NCBI GenBank assembly: GCA_013822345.1
Contig: PNKH01000052.1
Location: 1 to 51,900, forward strand
DNA length: 51,900 nucleotides
Source: Isosphaera sp.
GTDB lineage: Bacteria; Planctomycetota; Planctomycetia; Gemmatales; Gemmataceae
Direction of reading: 5' to 3'
This document shows positions 1-7,640 of the stretch, one piece after another. Made by a program: the position numbers and the translations under genes. Every line of letters starts with the position of its first letter. Position 1 is the first letter of the stretch. The notes beneath the pieces were generated by a model that was not told the DNA's origin, searched no databases, and worked only from the letters and a program-made list of their open reading frames with translations.

Positions 1-16
1 GCCGGCGCCTCGCCGG

Positions 17-48
17 CGAGTCCCACCACGAGGCGCAGGTGGGACTCG
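17..48 (-). terminator. Inverted repeat downstream of the helicase gene
   Basis: Arms 17-27 and 38-48 (11 bp, CGAGTCCCACC / GGTGGGACTCG) are perfectly complementary around a 10-nt loop. The hairpin lies about 26 nt past the helicase stop codon, so a terminator role is plausible, but no T-run follows. It may also be the edge of a larger palindromic element cut by the window start. Confidence 0.4.
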
Positions 49-73
49 GCCGCAGAGCCGGCCTCGGCCCACC

Positions 74-2257
74 CTACCCCGCCCCGTCCGCCTCCTCCCA
101 CACGCTCCGGTACGCCCCGGTCGCCTCGAAGTGCGTCAGCATCCGGGCGTAGAACGGGTGGTTCGACAGGGTCGCGCTGTCGCCGATCACCGTCAGGCTG
201 CGGCGCGCGCGGGTCAGGGCGACGTTCGTCCGCCGCACGTCGCCCAGGAACCCGATCCCGCCCTCCGGGTTCGACCGCACCAGCGACACCACCACCGCCT
301 CCTTCTCCCGCCCCTGGAACCCGTCCACGCTGTCGACCTCCAGCCCGTCCACGTCGGCGAGCAGTTCGCGCAGGTGCCGCACCTGCGCCCGGTACGGCGT
401 GATGACCCCGACCTGCCCGGCCGTCAGCCCGGCGGCGAGCAGCTGCCGCACCACCCGCGCCGCCAACCCCGCCTCCTGGACGTTCCGCCGGCTGCCGGTG
501 TCCTCCTCCAACTCCTCGTCGTACCCGGCCCCGGCGGTGTCGACGAACCGCACCGGCGTCTCGGTCAGCGGCTCGGCCCGCACCCCGGGGAGGTCGCACA
601 ACCGGTGACCGGCGACCGACTCGTGGGCGACCAACTCCCCGCCGTAGAACTCGGCGTTCGAGAAGCCCATGATCGCCGCGTGCATCCGGTGCTGGACCGT
701 CAGCAGCCGGGCACAGTCCGGGCCGAGCAAGGCGACGAGTCGTTCCATCAGGCTGACCGACAACCCCTGCTCCGCGGCCTCCTGTGACAGGACGGTCGGC
801 GGGAGTTGGCAGTGGTCGCCGGCGAGGACGACGCGGTCCGCCCGGAGCAGCGGGAGCCAGCACGCCGGCTCCGTCGCCTGGCACGCCTCGTCCAGCACCG
901 CCAGGGCGAACCGCCGCCGGCCGAGCACCTGGCTGTCGAGCCCGGTGAGCGTGGCGCACACCACCCTGGCCTCGTCGAGCACCCGCTCGACCGCCAACGC
1001 TTCGAGTCGCCGCACCTCGCCGAGCATCTCGCGGGCCTCCTTGCGGAGCGCCGCCTTCTCGCCGGGCTGCGGCTTCTCCTTCGTCCACTTGTCGGCCCGC
1101 CGGAACAGGGCGAACGCCTCCTTCGCCAACTTCCGGGCCTGGCGGGCGTCCGGGTGCTTTTCGGCGAGCAGGTCGACGGCCCGGGCGCGGAGGTCCGGGG
1201 CGACCCGCGCCGGGTGGCCGAGCCGCACCGGCAGTTCCCCCGCCGCGAGCAGCTTCTCCAGCAGGTTGTCGACGGCGTGGTTGCTCGGGGCGCACGCCAG
1301 CACCGCCTCGCCGCGGGCCATCGCCTGCCGGATCAGCTCGACAACCGTCGTCGTCTTCCCGGTGCCGGGCGGGCCGTGGACGATGGCCACGTCCTTCGCC
1401 GCCAGGCACAGCTCGACGGCCGCGACCTGCGGCGGGTTGAGGTTCCCAAGGGAGGGCGAGGCTCCCGCCGAGCCGCTGATGTCCGGCTCGGCGGGAGCCT
1501 CGCCCTCCCGGTCGGCGAACCCCGGCGGCGTCTCCCCGAGCAGCACCGCCCGCAGCTCCGCCAACCGGTCGCCGGCCGCCGCCGCGACGCGCCGCAAGCC
1601 GTCCTGCTGCCGCAGCCGCGACACCTCGTCCGGCGACAGGTCGAGCCGCCACGCCGCGTCGTCCGGCAACTCGTCGTCCGGCGGGTCGATGGCCACGCCG
1701 ATCGAGGCGGCGTCGCGGTCGTACACCACCCCGCGGTACGCCGGCACCCGGCGGTTGACGTTCGTCTGCGTGAGCACGACGGGAGACCCCGGCTGCAGCC
1801 GGGTCGGCGGGAGGGGGTCGCGGGTCTTGCGGGTGAAGGTGAGGAGGAGCCGGCCGCCGAGGCCGAACTCGGCGTCGCGGAGGGCCAGGCCGGTGAGGGT
1901 GGCGCCGTCGCCGAGCGGCGAGCCCTCCTCCGCGCGGGCGCGGCGGCGGGCGTCTTCCTCCTCGGCCTTCGCTTCGAGGTCGAGCAGCCGCGACAGCCGG
2001 CCGAAGTGGTCGGCGTCGGTGAAGTCGGCCTTGCCGGCGAACCGCACCCGGACCGGCTTGTCCCGGAACGTCGCCCCGTCGAGGGCGGCGACGAGCGCGG
2101 CCGCCTTCGCGTCCGGCACCTCGACCGTGGCCCCGCGGCCGACGAAGGCGATCTTCCCGACGTGCTTGCCGTCGAGTCCGCCGCGGGCGGCGACGAACCG
2201 GAGCACCTCGCCGGGCGGGCAGCGGAACGGGACCGGGTCGATGTGGAGGACGGCCAT
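74..2257 (-). CDS. Superfamily 1 (UPF1/IGHMBP2-like) helicase
   Basis: A 727-residue ATP-dependent nucleic-acid helicase. Visible motifs are Walker A GPPGTGKT near residue 293, the Walker B-like DEACQATEP near 453, QHRMH (motif IV region), GVITPYRAQV, and a C-terminal block with DSVDGFQGREKEAVVVS (motif V) and TNVALTRAR (motif VI). This order is that of the UPF1/SMUBP2 (IGHMBP2) branch of SF1B; whether the substrate is DNA or RNA cannot be told from sequence. The first 200 residues hold a beta-rich N-terminal domain. An oddity is a 20-codon in-frame palindromic repeat at about residues 250-269, just before the first RecA domain (separate entry). The small gene upstream ends 19 nt before this start, so the two may be co-transcribed. 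Confidence 0.95.
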   Translation of the reverse strand: MAVLHIDPVPFRCPPGEVLRFVAARGGLDGKHVGKIAFVGRGATVEVPDAKAAALVAALDGATFRDKPVRVRFAGKADFTDADHFGRLSRLLDLEAKAEEEDARRRARAEEGSPLGDGATLTGLALRDAEFGLGGRLLLTFTRKTRDPLPPTRLQPGSPVVLTQTNVNRRVPAYRGVVYDRDAASIGVAIDPPDDELPDDAAWRLDLSPDEVSRLRQQDGLRRVAAAAGDRLAELRAVLLGETPPGFADREGEAPAEPDISGSAGASPSLGNLNPPQVAAVELCLAAKDVAIVHGPPGTGKTTTVVELIRQAMARGEAVLACAPSNHAVDNLLEKLLAAGELPVRLGHPARVAPDLRARAVDLLAEKHPDARQARKLAKEAFALFRRADKWTKEKPQPGEKAALRKEAREMLGEVRRLEALAVERVLDEARVVCATLTGLDSQVLGRRRFALAVLDEACQATEPACWLPLLRADRVVLAGDHCQLPPTVLSQEAAEQGLSVSLMERLVALLGPDCARLLTVQHRMHAAIMGFSNAEFYGGELVAHESVAGHRLCDLPGVRAEPLTETPVRFVDTAGAGYDEELEEDTGSRRNVQEAGLAARVVRQLLAAGLTAGQVGVITPYRAQVRHLRELLADVDGLEVDSVDGFQGREKEAVVVSLVRSNPEGGIGFLGDVRRTNVALTRARRSLTVIGDSATLSNHPFYARMLTHFEATGAYRSVWEEADGAG
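1450..1509. repeat. 60-bp palindromic element inside the helicase gene (family A)
   Basis: Two perfectly complementary 26-bp arms (1450-1475 and 1484-1509) flank an 8-nt loop. The total of 60 bp is a multiple of three, so the helicase frame is kept and the element encodes a REGEAPAEP...SGSAGASPS peptide. A second copy of the same family is intergenic at 26709-26787. The element sits in a linker between domains, where an insertion would be tolerated. Confidence 0.95.
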
Positions 2258-2276
2258 GCCCCATCGTACCGCCGGG

Positions 2277-2495
2277 TCAGCGGCGGATCACCACCTGCCG
2301 CCACCAGTGCCCGGCCTGGTTCGACCGGAAGTGGGTGGCGGCCTCGTCGTACGTCCCGCCGGGGCGGTCCGCCGCCGGGCCGGCGGTGACCACGTCGAGC
2401 CCCGGCGCCCGGGCTCCGACCTCGGCCGGGCGGGACCACGCCCAGACCGACAGCCCGAACACCGCCGCCACCCCGAGAACCGTGTTCCGCAGCAT
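2277..2495 (-). CDS. Small membrane-anchored or secreted protein, unknown
   Basis: A 72-residue protein starting MLRNTVLGVAAVFGLSVWAW, which looks like a signal peptide or signal anchor, followed by a polar tail ending in WWRQVVIRR. A GGGGAG sequence about 6 nt upstream of the ATG serves as ribosome binding site. It is followed after 19 nt by the helicase gene and preceded by a 74-nt gap from the Nif3-like gene, all on the minus strand. I recognise no domain. It is probably a lineage-restricted gene, but its short length leaves some doubt. Confidence 0.55.
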   Translation of the reverse strand: MLRNTVLGVAAVFGLSVWAWSRPAEVGARAPGLDVVTAGPAADRPGGTYDEAATHFRSNQAGHWWRQVVIRR

Positions 2496-2569
2496 CGTCG
2501 CTCCCCCCCGGCATCCGTGCCGTGGCCGCGCCCATACCCGCCGGCCGCGGGAAAATCAACCGCCCCCGG

Positions 2570-3670
2570 TCACCCCGCCGCGAGCGGGTCCCGCTCGACC
2601 CGGCTCGCCCACACCTCGACCCCCGGCCAGTTCGCGGCGAGCCACCCGGCCAAGGTCTCGACCCCCGGCCGCTCGGTGGCGTAATGCCCCGGTAGCAGGA
2701 CGGCGATGCCGGCGTCCCGGGCCGCGAGGGCGTCGTGGAAGCGCAGCTCCCCCGTGACGAAGACATCGGCACCCGACCGGACCGAATCTGACAAATATTC
2801 GCCCGCCGCCCCGCACGCGACCGCCACTTTCTTCACGGGCCGGCTCAAGTCGCCGACCACCTGGACCGAAGCCGCCTTCAGCTCCCGCTTCGCCCGGTCG
2901 GCCAGTTCGCCCAGCGTCGTCGGCACTGCCAACTCGCCGACCCGGCCCTCGCCGCCGGCCGCCGTCGGCTTGAGCGGGTACACGTCGAACGCCGGCTCCT
3001 CATAGCTGTGAGCCCTCCGCATCGCGGCGACCGCCGCCGGCACGGCCCGCTCCGGCACCACCACCTCCAGCCGCCACTCGTCCACGTCCTCGCGCCGCCC
3101 CTTCTCCCCGACCGCCGGGTTCGCCGCGTCGGTCCCGAAGAACGTCCCCTTGCCGGTCAGCCGGAAGCTGCACTCGCGGTACTGGCCGATCACCCCGGCC
3201 CCGGCCGCGAACAGGGCGTCCGACACCTTCCCGAGGTCGGCGTCCGGGACGAACACGACGAGCTTGCACTGCCCGGCCGCCGGCCGCGGCCGGAGGGGTT
3301 CGGGGGAGGCGACGCCGAGCAGCCGGCAGAGGGTGTCGTTGGCCCCGCCGGGGCAGTTGTCGAACGCGGTGTGCGGGGAGTACACGGCGACCCCGGCCCG
3401 CAGCAGCGGGAGGACGACCTTCCCGTCCGGGGTGCCGGCGGTCAGCCGCTTCGCCGCGCGGAACAGCACCGGGTGGTGCGTGACGACGAGGTTCGCCCGC
3501 TCGGCCACCGCCTCGGCAGCCACGTCCGGGGTGAGGGTGAGGCAGGTCATGACCCGGTCGGCCGGGTCGGCCGGGTCGCCGAGCAGCAGCCCGACGTTGT
3601 CCCAGTCGGCGGCGGTGGCGGGCGGGGCGAACCGGTCCAGGTGGGCGACTAGGTCGGCGACGGCGGGCAT
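2570..3670 (-). CDS. Nif3-like dinuclear metal centre protein (YqfO/YbgI family)
   Basis: A 366-residue Nif3/DUF34 family protein. Members form toroidal hexamers with a two-metal site; some are annotated as GTP cyclohydrolase I type 2, but the true function is unsettled. Metal-ligand motifs are visible: VVTHHPVLF near residue 65, SPHTAFDN near 100 and the C-terminal PGHYATERPG. The length and the middle insertion (about residues 125-240) match the long bacterial form carrying a PII/CutA-like domain. I chose the ATG at MPAVADLVAHLDRFAP because this matches the family N-terminus; the frame is open further upstream but without homology. The upstream Met-rich gene is divergent. Confidence 0.9.
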   Translation of the reverse strand: MPAVADLVAHLDRFAPPATAADWDNVGLLLGDPADPADRVMTCLTLTPDVAAEAVAERANLVVTHHPVLFRAAKRLTAGTPDGKVVLPLLRAGVAVYSPHTAFDNCPGGANDTLCRLLGVASPEPLRPRPAAGQCKLVVFVPDADLGKVSDALFAAGAGVIGQYRECSFRLTGKGTFFGTDAANPAVGEKGRREDVDEWRLEVVVPERAVPAAVAAMRRAHSYEEPAFDVYPLKPTAAGGEGRVGELAVPTTLGELADRAKRELKAASVQVVGDLSRPVKKVAVACGAAGEYLSDSVRSGADVFVTGELRFHDALAARDAGIAVLLPGHYATERPGVETLAGWLAANWPGVEVWASRVERDPLAAG

Positions 3671-3745
3671 GGCGGGGCTCCGGGGGTGCGGGCACGGTGA
3701 GAGTAGCGGGACCGGGCGGCGGGTGTCCGCCGGTGGGACGGTCGC

Positions 3746-3751
3746 TACAAT
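3746..3751 (+). promoter_or_regulatory. TACAAT -10-like element
   Basis: TACAAT in very GC-rich surroundings, 67 nt upstream of the GTG start of the Met-rich gene. No matching -35 hexamer is seen at 16-18 nt. Similar hexamers occur before several other genes in the window (see findings). Confidence 0.4.
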
Positions 3752-3818
3752 GTGCCGACCTGACCGGCCGGGCCATCCGGACGGCCCCGGGGTCAGGGTG
3801 TACTCAGGAGGAGACAGC

Positions 3819-4424
3819 GTGAAGCGGTTCCTGTTCGCCGCGGCCGTCGCGGCCCTGTTCGCGGTCGACACCGCGGCCCAATCCCCGGCCCCGGTCGCGG
3901 CCGCCCCGGCGGCCCCGGTCGTGGTCCCCGGCCCGGCGATGAGCACCATGCCGGCCCCGACCACCACCGCCCGCCGCGGCCTGTTCTCCCGCCTCCGCGG
4001 CGGGCGGACGACCTCGATGTCGATGTCCAGCCCGGTGGCCATGCCGTACCCGGGGACGGTGATCACCACCCCGGCGACCGGCACCACCCTGCCGGGGACG
4101 ACCGTCCCGACCCCGATGCCGATGCCGGCCCCGGGCTCGTCTGTCATGCCGGCGGTCACCGGCAGCCCGGTCGTGACGGCCGGCGGCGTCATGGACCGGA
4201 ACATGGTCATGCCGGCCGGCGGGACGGTGATGCCGGCGCCCGGCGCCATGATGGTGATGCCGGCCGGCGGGGTCATGACCACCTCCGGCACGATGGTGAT
4301 GCCGGCGTCGGGCATGGTGATGACCGGGGACGTGCTGATGCCGGCCCCGATGATGATGTCGATGTCGTCCACGTCCTCGACCGGCCGGATGGGGCTGTTC
4401 GCCCGCCTCCGGGCCCGCCGCTGA
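3819..4424 (+). CDS. Methionine/proline-rich exported protein with GLFxRLR motifs
   Basis: A 201-residue protein that starts at GTG with a strong AGGAGGAG site five nucleotides upstream. Residues 1-20 form a signal peptide (KRFLFAAAVAALFAVDTAAQ). The mature part is low-complexity: Ala/Pro/Val/Thr with more than 25 Met, arranged as degenerate VMPAGG / MVMPASG / TVMPAP repeats. The motif RRGLFSRLRGGR near residue 50 recurs as RMGLFARLRARR at the extreme C-terminus. I know no domain of this kind. A structural or wall-associated role, or metal binding by the Met clusters, is inference only. Confidence 0.75.
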   Translation: MKRFLFAAAVAALFAVDTAAQSPAPVAAAPAAPVVVPGPAMSTMPAPTTTARRGLFSRLRGGRTTSMSMSSPVAMPYPGTVITTPATGTTLPGTTVPTPMPMPAPGSSVMPAVTGSPVVTAGGVMDRNMVMPAGGTVMPAPGAMMVMPAGGVMTTSGTMVMPASGMVMTGDVLMPAPMMMSMSSTSSTGRMGLFARLRARR

Positions 4425-4496
4425 GTCCCCCGTCGCCCGCCGCAACGCCGGGGGTCGCAGCCGCGGCCGCCCGGCGTTTCCACGCGTCCCAGCGTT

Positions 4497-4587
4497 GGAA
4501 GAGAAGGGGTGAGGGGGTGAGCGGGTGAAGGGGTGAGAAAGCCGGCTCTGTCTTGTCACCCGCTCACCCCCTCACCCCTTCTCTTCC
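4497..4587. repeat. Long palindrome of GGGTGA units upstream of pyrC (family H)
   Basis: Perfect 32-bp arms (4497-4528 and 4556-4587) flank a 27-nt loop. The left arm and part of the loop consist of near-tandem GGGGTGAG units (GGGGTGAGGGGGTGAGCGGG and so on). It lies 72 nt after the Met-rich gene and ends 17 nt before the pyrC ATG, so its RNA form would sit in the pyrC leader. It could act as terminator of the first gene, as leader hairpin of the second, or simply be a dispersed repeat. Confidence 0.9.
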
Positions 4588-4604
4588 AGAGCCCCGAGCC
4601 CCCG

Positions 4605-5882
4605 ATGCCGACCCTCCTGCTCCGCAACGGCCGGGTGATCGACCCGTCCCGCAGCCTCGACGCGGTGTCCGACCTGTGGCTCGCCGGCGGGGTGATCCTC
4701 GGCGGACCGCCCCCCGGCCCGCCCGACCGCGTCCTCGACTGCACCGGGCTGATCGTCGCCCCGGGGCTGATCGACATGCACGTCCACCTGCGGGAGCCGG
4801 GGCGGGAGGAGGACGAGACGATCGCGACCGGGACGGCGGCGGCGGTCGCCGGCGGGGTGACGTCGGTCGCGTGCATGCCGAACACCGAGCCGCCGCTCGA
4901 CACCCGGATGGCGGCCGAGTTCGTGGTCCAGCAGGCCCGGCGGGCGGGGAACTGCAACGTCTTCCCGGTCGGGGCGGTGACGAAGGGCCGGGAGGGGAAG
5001 GAGCTGGCGGAGCTCGGCGGCCTGGTCGAGGGCGGGGCGGTCGCGTTCACCGACGACGGGGCCCCGGTGTACTCGGCGGAGATCATGCGGCGGGCCTTGG
5101 AGTACTGCCGGATGCTCGACCGGGCGGTGCTGGTGCACGCGGAGGTGCTGGAGCTGACGCAGGGCGGGGTGATGAACGAGGGGCTGGTGAGCACCCAGCT
5201 CGGGCTGCGCGGGATGCCGGCGGTCGCCGAGGACATCATGATCGCCCGGGACGTGATGCTGTCGGGGCTGACCGGCGGGCGGGTCCACATCCTGCACGTC
5301 TCGACGGCCGGCGGGGTGGCGCTGATCCGCGACGGGATCGCGCGCGGCGTGCCGGTGACCGGCGAGGCGTGCCCGCACCACTTCCTCCTGACCGACGAGA
5401 CGCTGCGGTCGTTCGACAGCAACTACAAGATGTCGCCGCCGCTGCGGACGCGGCGGGACGCGGACGCGATCCTGGCGGGGCTGAAGGACGGGACGCTGTC
5501 GGTGCTGGCGACGGACCACGCCCCGCACGCCCCGGAGAAGAAGGAGCGGGAGCTGGACCAGGCCCCGAACGGCATCCTCGGGCTGGAGACGTTCCTGCCG
5601 CTGTGCGTGACGCACCTGATCGAGCCCGGCCACCTGACGTGGCCGCAGATGCTGGCGAAGATGACGGTGAACCCGGCGCGGGTGCTGGGCATCGACCGCG
5701 GGACGCTGCAACCGGGCCGGCCGGCGGACGTGACGGTGATCGACCCGAAGGCGCGGTGGAAGGTCGACAAGTCGGCGTCGAAGTCGAAGAGCCGGAACAC
5801 GCCGTTCGACGGGTGGGAGGTGACCGGCCGGGCGGTGGCGACGGTGGTCGGCGGCGAGGTGAAGATGAGTCTGCTGGGGTGA
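4605..5882 (+). CDS. pyrC: Dihydroorotase (pyrimidine biosynthesis)
   Basis: A 425-residue type I dihydroorotase, which interconverts N-carbamoyl-aspartate and dihydroorotate, step three of UMP synthesis in the cytoplasm. Visible motifs are DMHVHLREPG (H59, H61, metal ligands), AFTDDGAPV (the Asp-containing loop of class I enzymes), VLVHAE, HILHVSTA, GEACPHHFLLT and ATDHAPHAPEEK-like sequence with the catalytic Asp at 304. Its length is normal for the family. The start at MPTLLLRNGRVIDPS matches the family. No aspartate transcarbamoylase is adjacent. A large palindrome lies directly upstream. Confidence 0.96.
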   Translation: MPTLLLRNGRVIDPSRSLDAVSDLWLAGGVILGGPPPGPPDRVLDCTGLIVAPGLIDMHVHLREPGREEDETIATGTAAAVAGGVTSVACMPNTEPPLDTRMAAEFVVQQARRAGNCNVFPVGAVTKGREGKELAELGGLVEGGAVAFTDDGAPVYSAEIMRRALEYCRMLDRAVLVHAEVLELTQGGVMNEGLVSTQLGLRGMPAVAEDIMIARDVMLSGLTGGRVHILHVSTAGGVALIRDGIARGVPVTGEACPHHFLLTDETLRSFDSNYKMSPPLRTRRDADAILAGLKDGTLSVLATDHAPHAPEKKERELDQAPNGILGLETFLPLCVTHLIEPGHLTWPQMLAKMTVNPARVLGIDRGTLQPGRPADVTVIDPKARWKVDKSASKSKSRNTPFDGWEVTGRAVATVVGGEVKMSLLG

Positions 5883-5920
5883 ACCGTTCCGGAGGTGTCT
5901 GAAGTCCCGGAGGGACGGCG

Positions 5921-6041
5921 GACGGTAGCCAGGGGTGGAGCGCAGCGCAACCCCTGGCGGCCTGCGGAGACAACCCCCGGCCCGCCGACGCCCGCCAGGG
6001 GTTGCGCTCGCCTGCGGCTCGCTCCACCCCTGGCTACCGTC
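5921..6041. repeat. Compound palindrome downstream of pyrC (family E)
   Basis: Outer arms 5921-5942 and 6020-6041 (22 bp) and inner arms 5944-5960 and 5992-6008 (17 bp) are perfectly complementary, giving a nested cruciform. The sequence shares GACGGTAGCCAGGGGTGGAG and CGCAACCCCTGGCGG with the element at 41829-42014. It occupies most of the 277-nt gap between pyrC and the POTRA gene, and I see no gene in that gap. Confidence 0.9.
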
Positions 6042-6159
6042 GGTCGCCGCTCCGCGGCTGAACACCGGCCGGGCAAGTCCCGACCTCGGGTTGCCGGCCG
6101 CCCGCGCGGCGGGGTAGCATCCGGCCAGGACGGATTCACCCGCCACCCCGAGGCGAACC

Positions 6160-6711
6160 ATGCTGCGATCGGCTTGGGCGGCCGCGCTCGTCGGACCGGC
6201 CGTCTTGCTCGCACACCCCGCGCCGACGGCCGGCGACGACAAGGGACCGGACCGGGTCGGGCGGCTCATCTTCGAGGGGGGCACGGGTACCCGCGTCCGC
6301 CTCCGGTCCGCCGACGACAAGCCACCGACCCGCGTCGGGCGGGTCATCATCGAGGGGAACACGGTCGTCCCCGACGACCTCATCTGCGCCATGACCGGCC
6401 ACAGGCCGGGCCAGATCCTCGACTTCAAGGAGCTGCCGGCCGCCCCCGCCCGGATCGCCCGGCTCGGCGTCTTCGACCCGGCCGACCCACCGACCGTCGA
6501 GGTGGTGCCGAACGAGTTCGACCCGGTGCTCGTCGACGTCCGCGTGCGGGTGAGGGAGAAGGTGCCGGCCGACCAACCCCGTGACCTGCTCGTCCGCGCC
6601 CGGATCGCCTACGAGGCGATTCTGATCGCCGAGGAGTGCGAACGCCTGTCCGCGCGACTCGCCGACGCCCTGAATCCGTGGCCGCGAACCCGTCCCGCCT
6701 GGGGCCGGTAG
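6160..6711 (+). CDS. Small secreted protein with a single POTRA-like domain
   Basis: A 183-residue protein with a signal peptide (about residues 1-24, ending HPAPTAG). Residues about 60-130 (VGRVIIEGNTVVPDDLICAM, RPGQILDFKEL, ARIARLGVFD, VDVRVRVREK) follow the beta-alpha-alpha-beta-beta pattern of POTRA domains of BamA/FtsQ-type proteins. There is no beta-barrel, and the protein ends about 50 residues later. The segment RVGRLIFEGG near residue 30 looks like an earlier degenerate copy of RVGRVIIEGN. POTRA domains bind unfolded outer-membrane proteins; a periplasmic accessory role is inferred. Confidence 0.75.
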   Translation: MLRSAWAAALVGPAVLLAHPAPTAGDDKGPDRVGRLIFEGGTGTRVRLRSADDKPPTRVGRVIIEGNTVVPDDLICAMTGHRPGQILDFKELPAAPARIARLGVFDPADPPTVEVVPNEFDPVLVDVRVRVREKVPADQPRDLLVRARIAYEAILIAEECERLSARLADALNPWPRTRPAWGR

Positions 6712-6716
6712 CCGGC

Positions 6717-6725
6717 TATATATAT
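6717..6725 (+). promoter_or_regulatory. TATATATAT element upstream of a secreted-protein gene
   Basis: A nine-base alternating TA run directly after the stop codon of the POTRA gene and 33 nt before the next ATG. It stands out in this GC-rich DNA and could contain the -10 of a promoter. No clear -35 is visible. Confidence 0.4.
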
Positions 6726-6757
6726 CGGGGCGCCCCTTCACCCCGGGAGTTGGACCC

Positions 6758-7597
6758 ATGCTCCGCCTGTTCGCCCTCGCCGCCGCGCTCGCGGCTGCCG
6801 CCGTGGCGGTCGCCCAGCCCGCCGCCAAGGACCCGACGTTCCGGGTCGACATCCGGGCCAAGCTGGCGATGCCGTTCGGCGGGCGGGAGGAGAAGGTCGA
6901 CGCCGACGCCGCGTTCGAGTACGCCTGGCGGCGCGACGGGAAGGAGCGGACCCTGGTGGTCGAGGCGGTCGAGTTCCGCGGCGGGTCCGGGGGCAAGGTG
7001 GTCATGGACGCCCGGATGAGCCGGGCCGGGCTGACCACCACCGCCGACGGGAAGACGACCGACGTCCGGACCGCGGACGCCCCGCCGGACTTGAGGCGGA
7101 TGCTGACCGACTCGTTCGGTGCCCCGATCTGCAAGCTCGAGGTCGACGCGACCGGCAAGGAGGTGAAGCGGACCATGCTCGCCGGCCCCGGGGCGGCGGT
7201 CCTGCTGGACAACGGGATGGTCGCCAACGCCACCCTGTTCCACCCCCCGTACCTGGCGGACAAGGACGAGTGGCAGGCCGACGCGGCGGTGAGCACCGGG
7301 AGCGGGCTGGCGGCCGGGAAGCTGACGTACACCAAGGCGCCCGGCGGGACGGGCGGGCAGGGGGTGAAGGTGTCCGGCACCCTGACCGCAGACGGGGCCA
7401 AGCTGGCCGCCGGGCACACGATGAAGGACGGCCGGTACAAGGTGACCGGGGAGCAGACGTACGACCTGGACCGGAAGGAGTGGGTCGCCGGGAAGCTGAC
7501 GATGGGCCTGGCGTTCGCGGTGTCGGACGGGGCCAAGGAGGTCGCCCGGGGGACCGGCACGATGGTGGTCACGTTCGGGGTCAAGCCGGCGAAGTAA
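6758..7597 (+). CDS. Secreted protein of unknown function (DUF6263-like)
   Basis: A 279-residue protein with a signal peptide ending AVAVAQPAA near residue 22 and then a mainly beta sequence. The middle holds regularly spaced KVVMDARMSR, KLEVDATGKEVKR and LLDNGMVANATLFHPPYL, and the C-terminal half contains KYTKAPGG and YKVTGEQTYDLDRKEWVAGKL. This pattern resembles the beta-rich periplasmic DUF6263-type proteins frequent in planctomycetes; the match is from memory and uncertain. GGGAG lies about 10 nt before the ATG. No catalytic residues can be named. Confidence 0.8.
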   Translation: MLRLFALAAALAAAAVAVAQPAAKDPTFRVDIRAKLAMPFGGREEKVDADAAFEYAWRRDGKERTLVVEAVEFRGGSGGKVVMDARMSRAGLTTTADGKTTDVRTADAPPDLRRMLTDSFGAPICKLEVDATGKEVKRTMLAGPGAAVLLDNGMVANATLFHPPYLADKDEWQADAAVSTGSGLAAGKLTYTKAPGGTGGQGVKVSGTLTADGAKLAAGHTMKDGRYKVTGEQTYDLDRKEWVAGKLTMGLAFAVSDGAKEVARGTGTMVVTFGVKPAK

Positions 7598-7609
7598 CCC
7601 GGGCCGTGG

Positions 7610-7615
7610 TACAAT
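7610..7615 (+). promoter_or_regulatory. TACAAT -10-like element
   Basis: TACAAT 25 nt upstream of the DUF4058 start and 12 nt after the preceding stop codon. If it is a -10 element the transcript would have a very short leader. No -35 match is seen. Confidence 0.4.
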
Positions 7616-7640
7616 CCGGGTGCGCCGCGGAGGGCCGCCG

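Noticed and set aside
1450-1509. Possible frameshift or pseudogene in the helicase
   Set aside because: The inserted element is 60 bp and keeps the frame; all helicase motifs before and after are intact.
5921-6041. CRISPR or tandem repeat array
   Set aside because: The repeats are inverted, not direct, and there are no regular spacers. No cas genes occur in the window.
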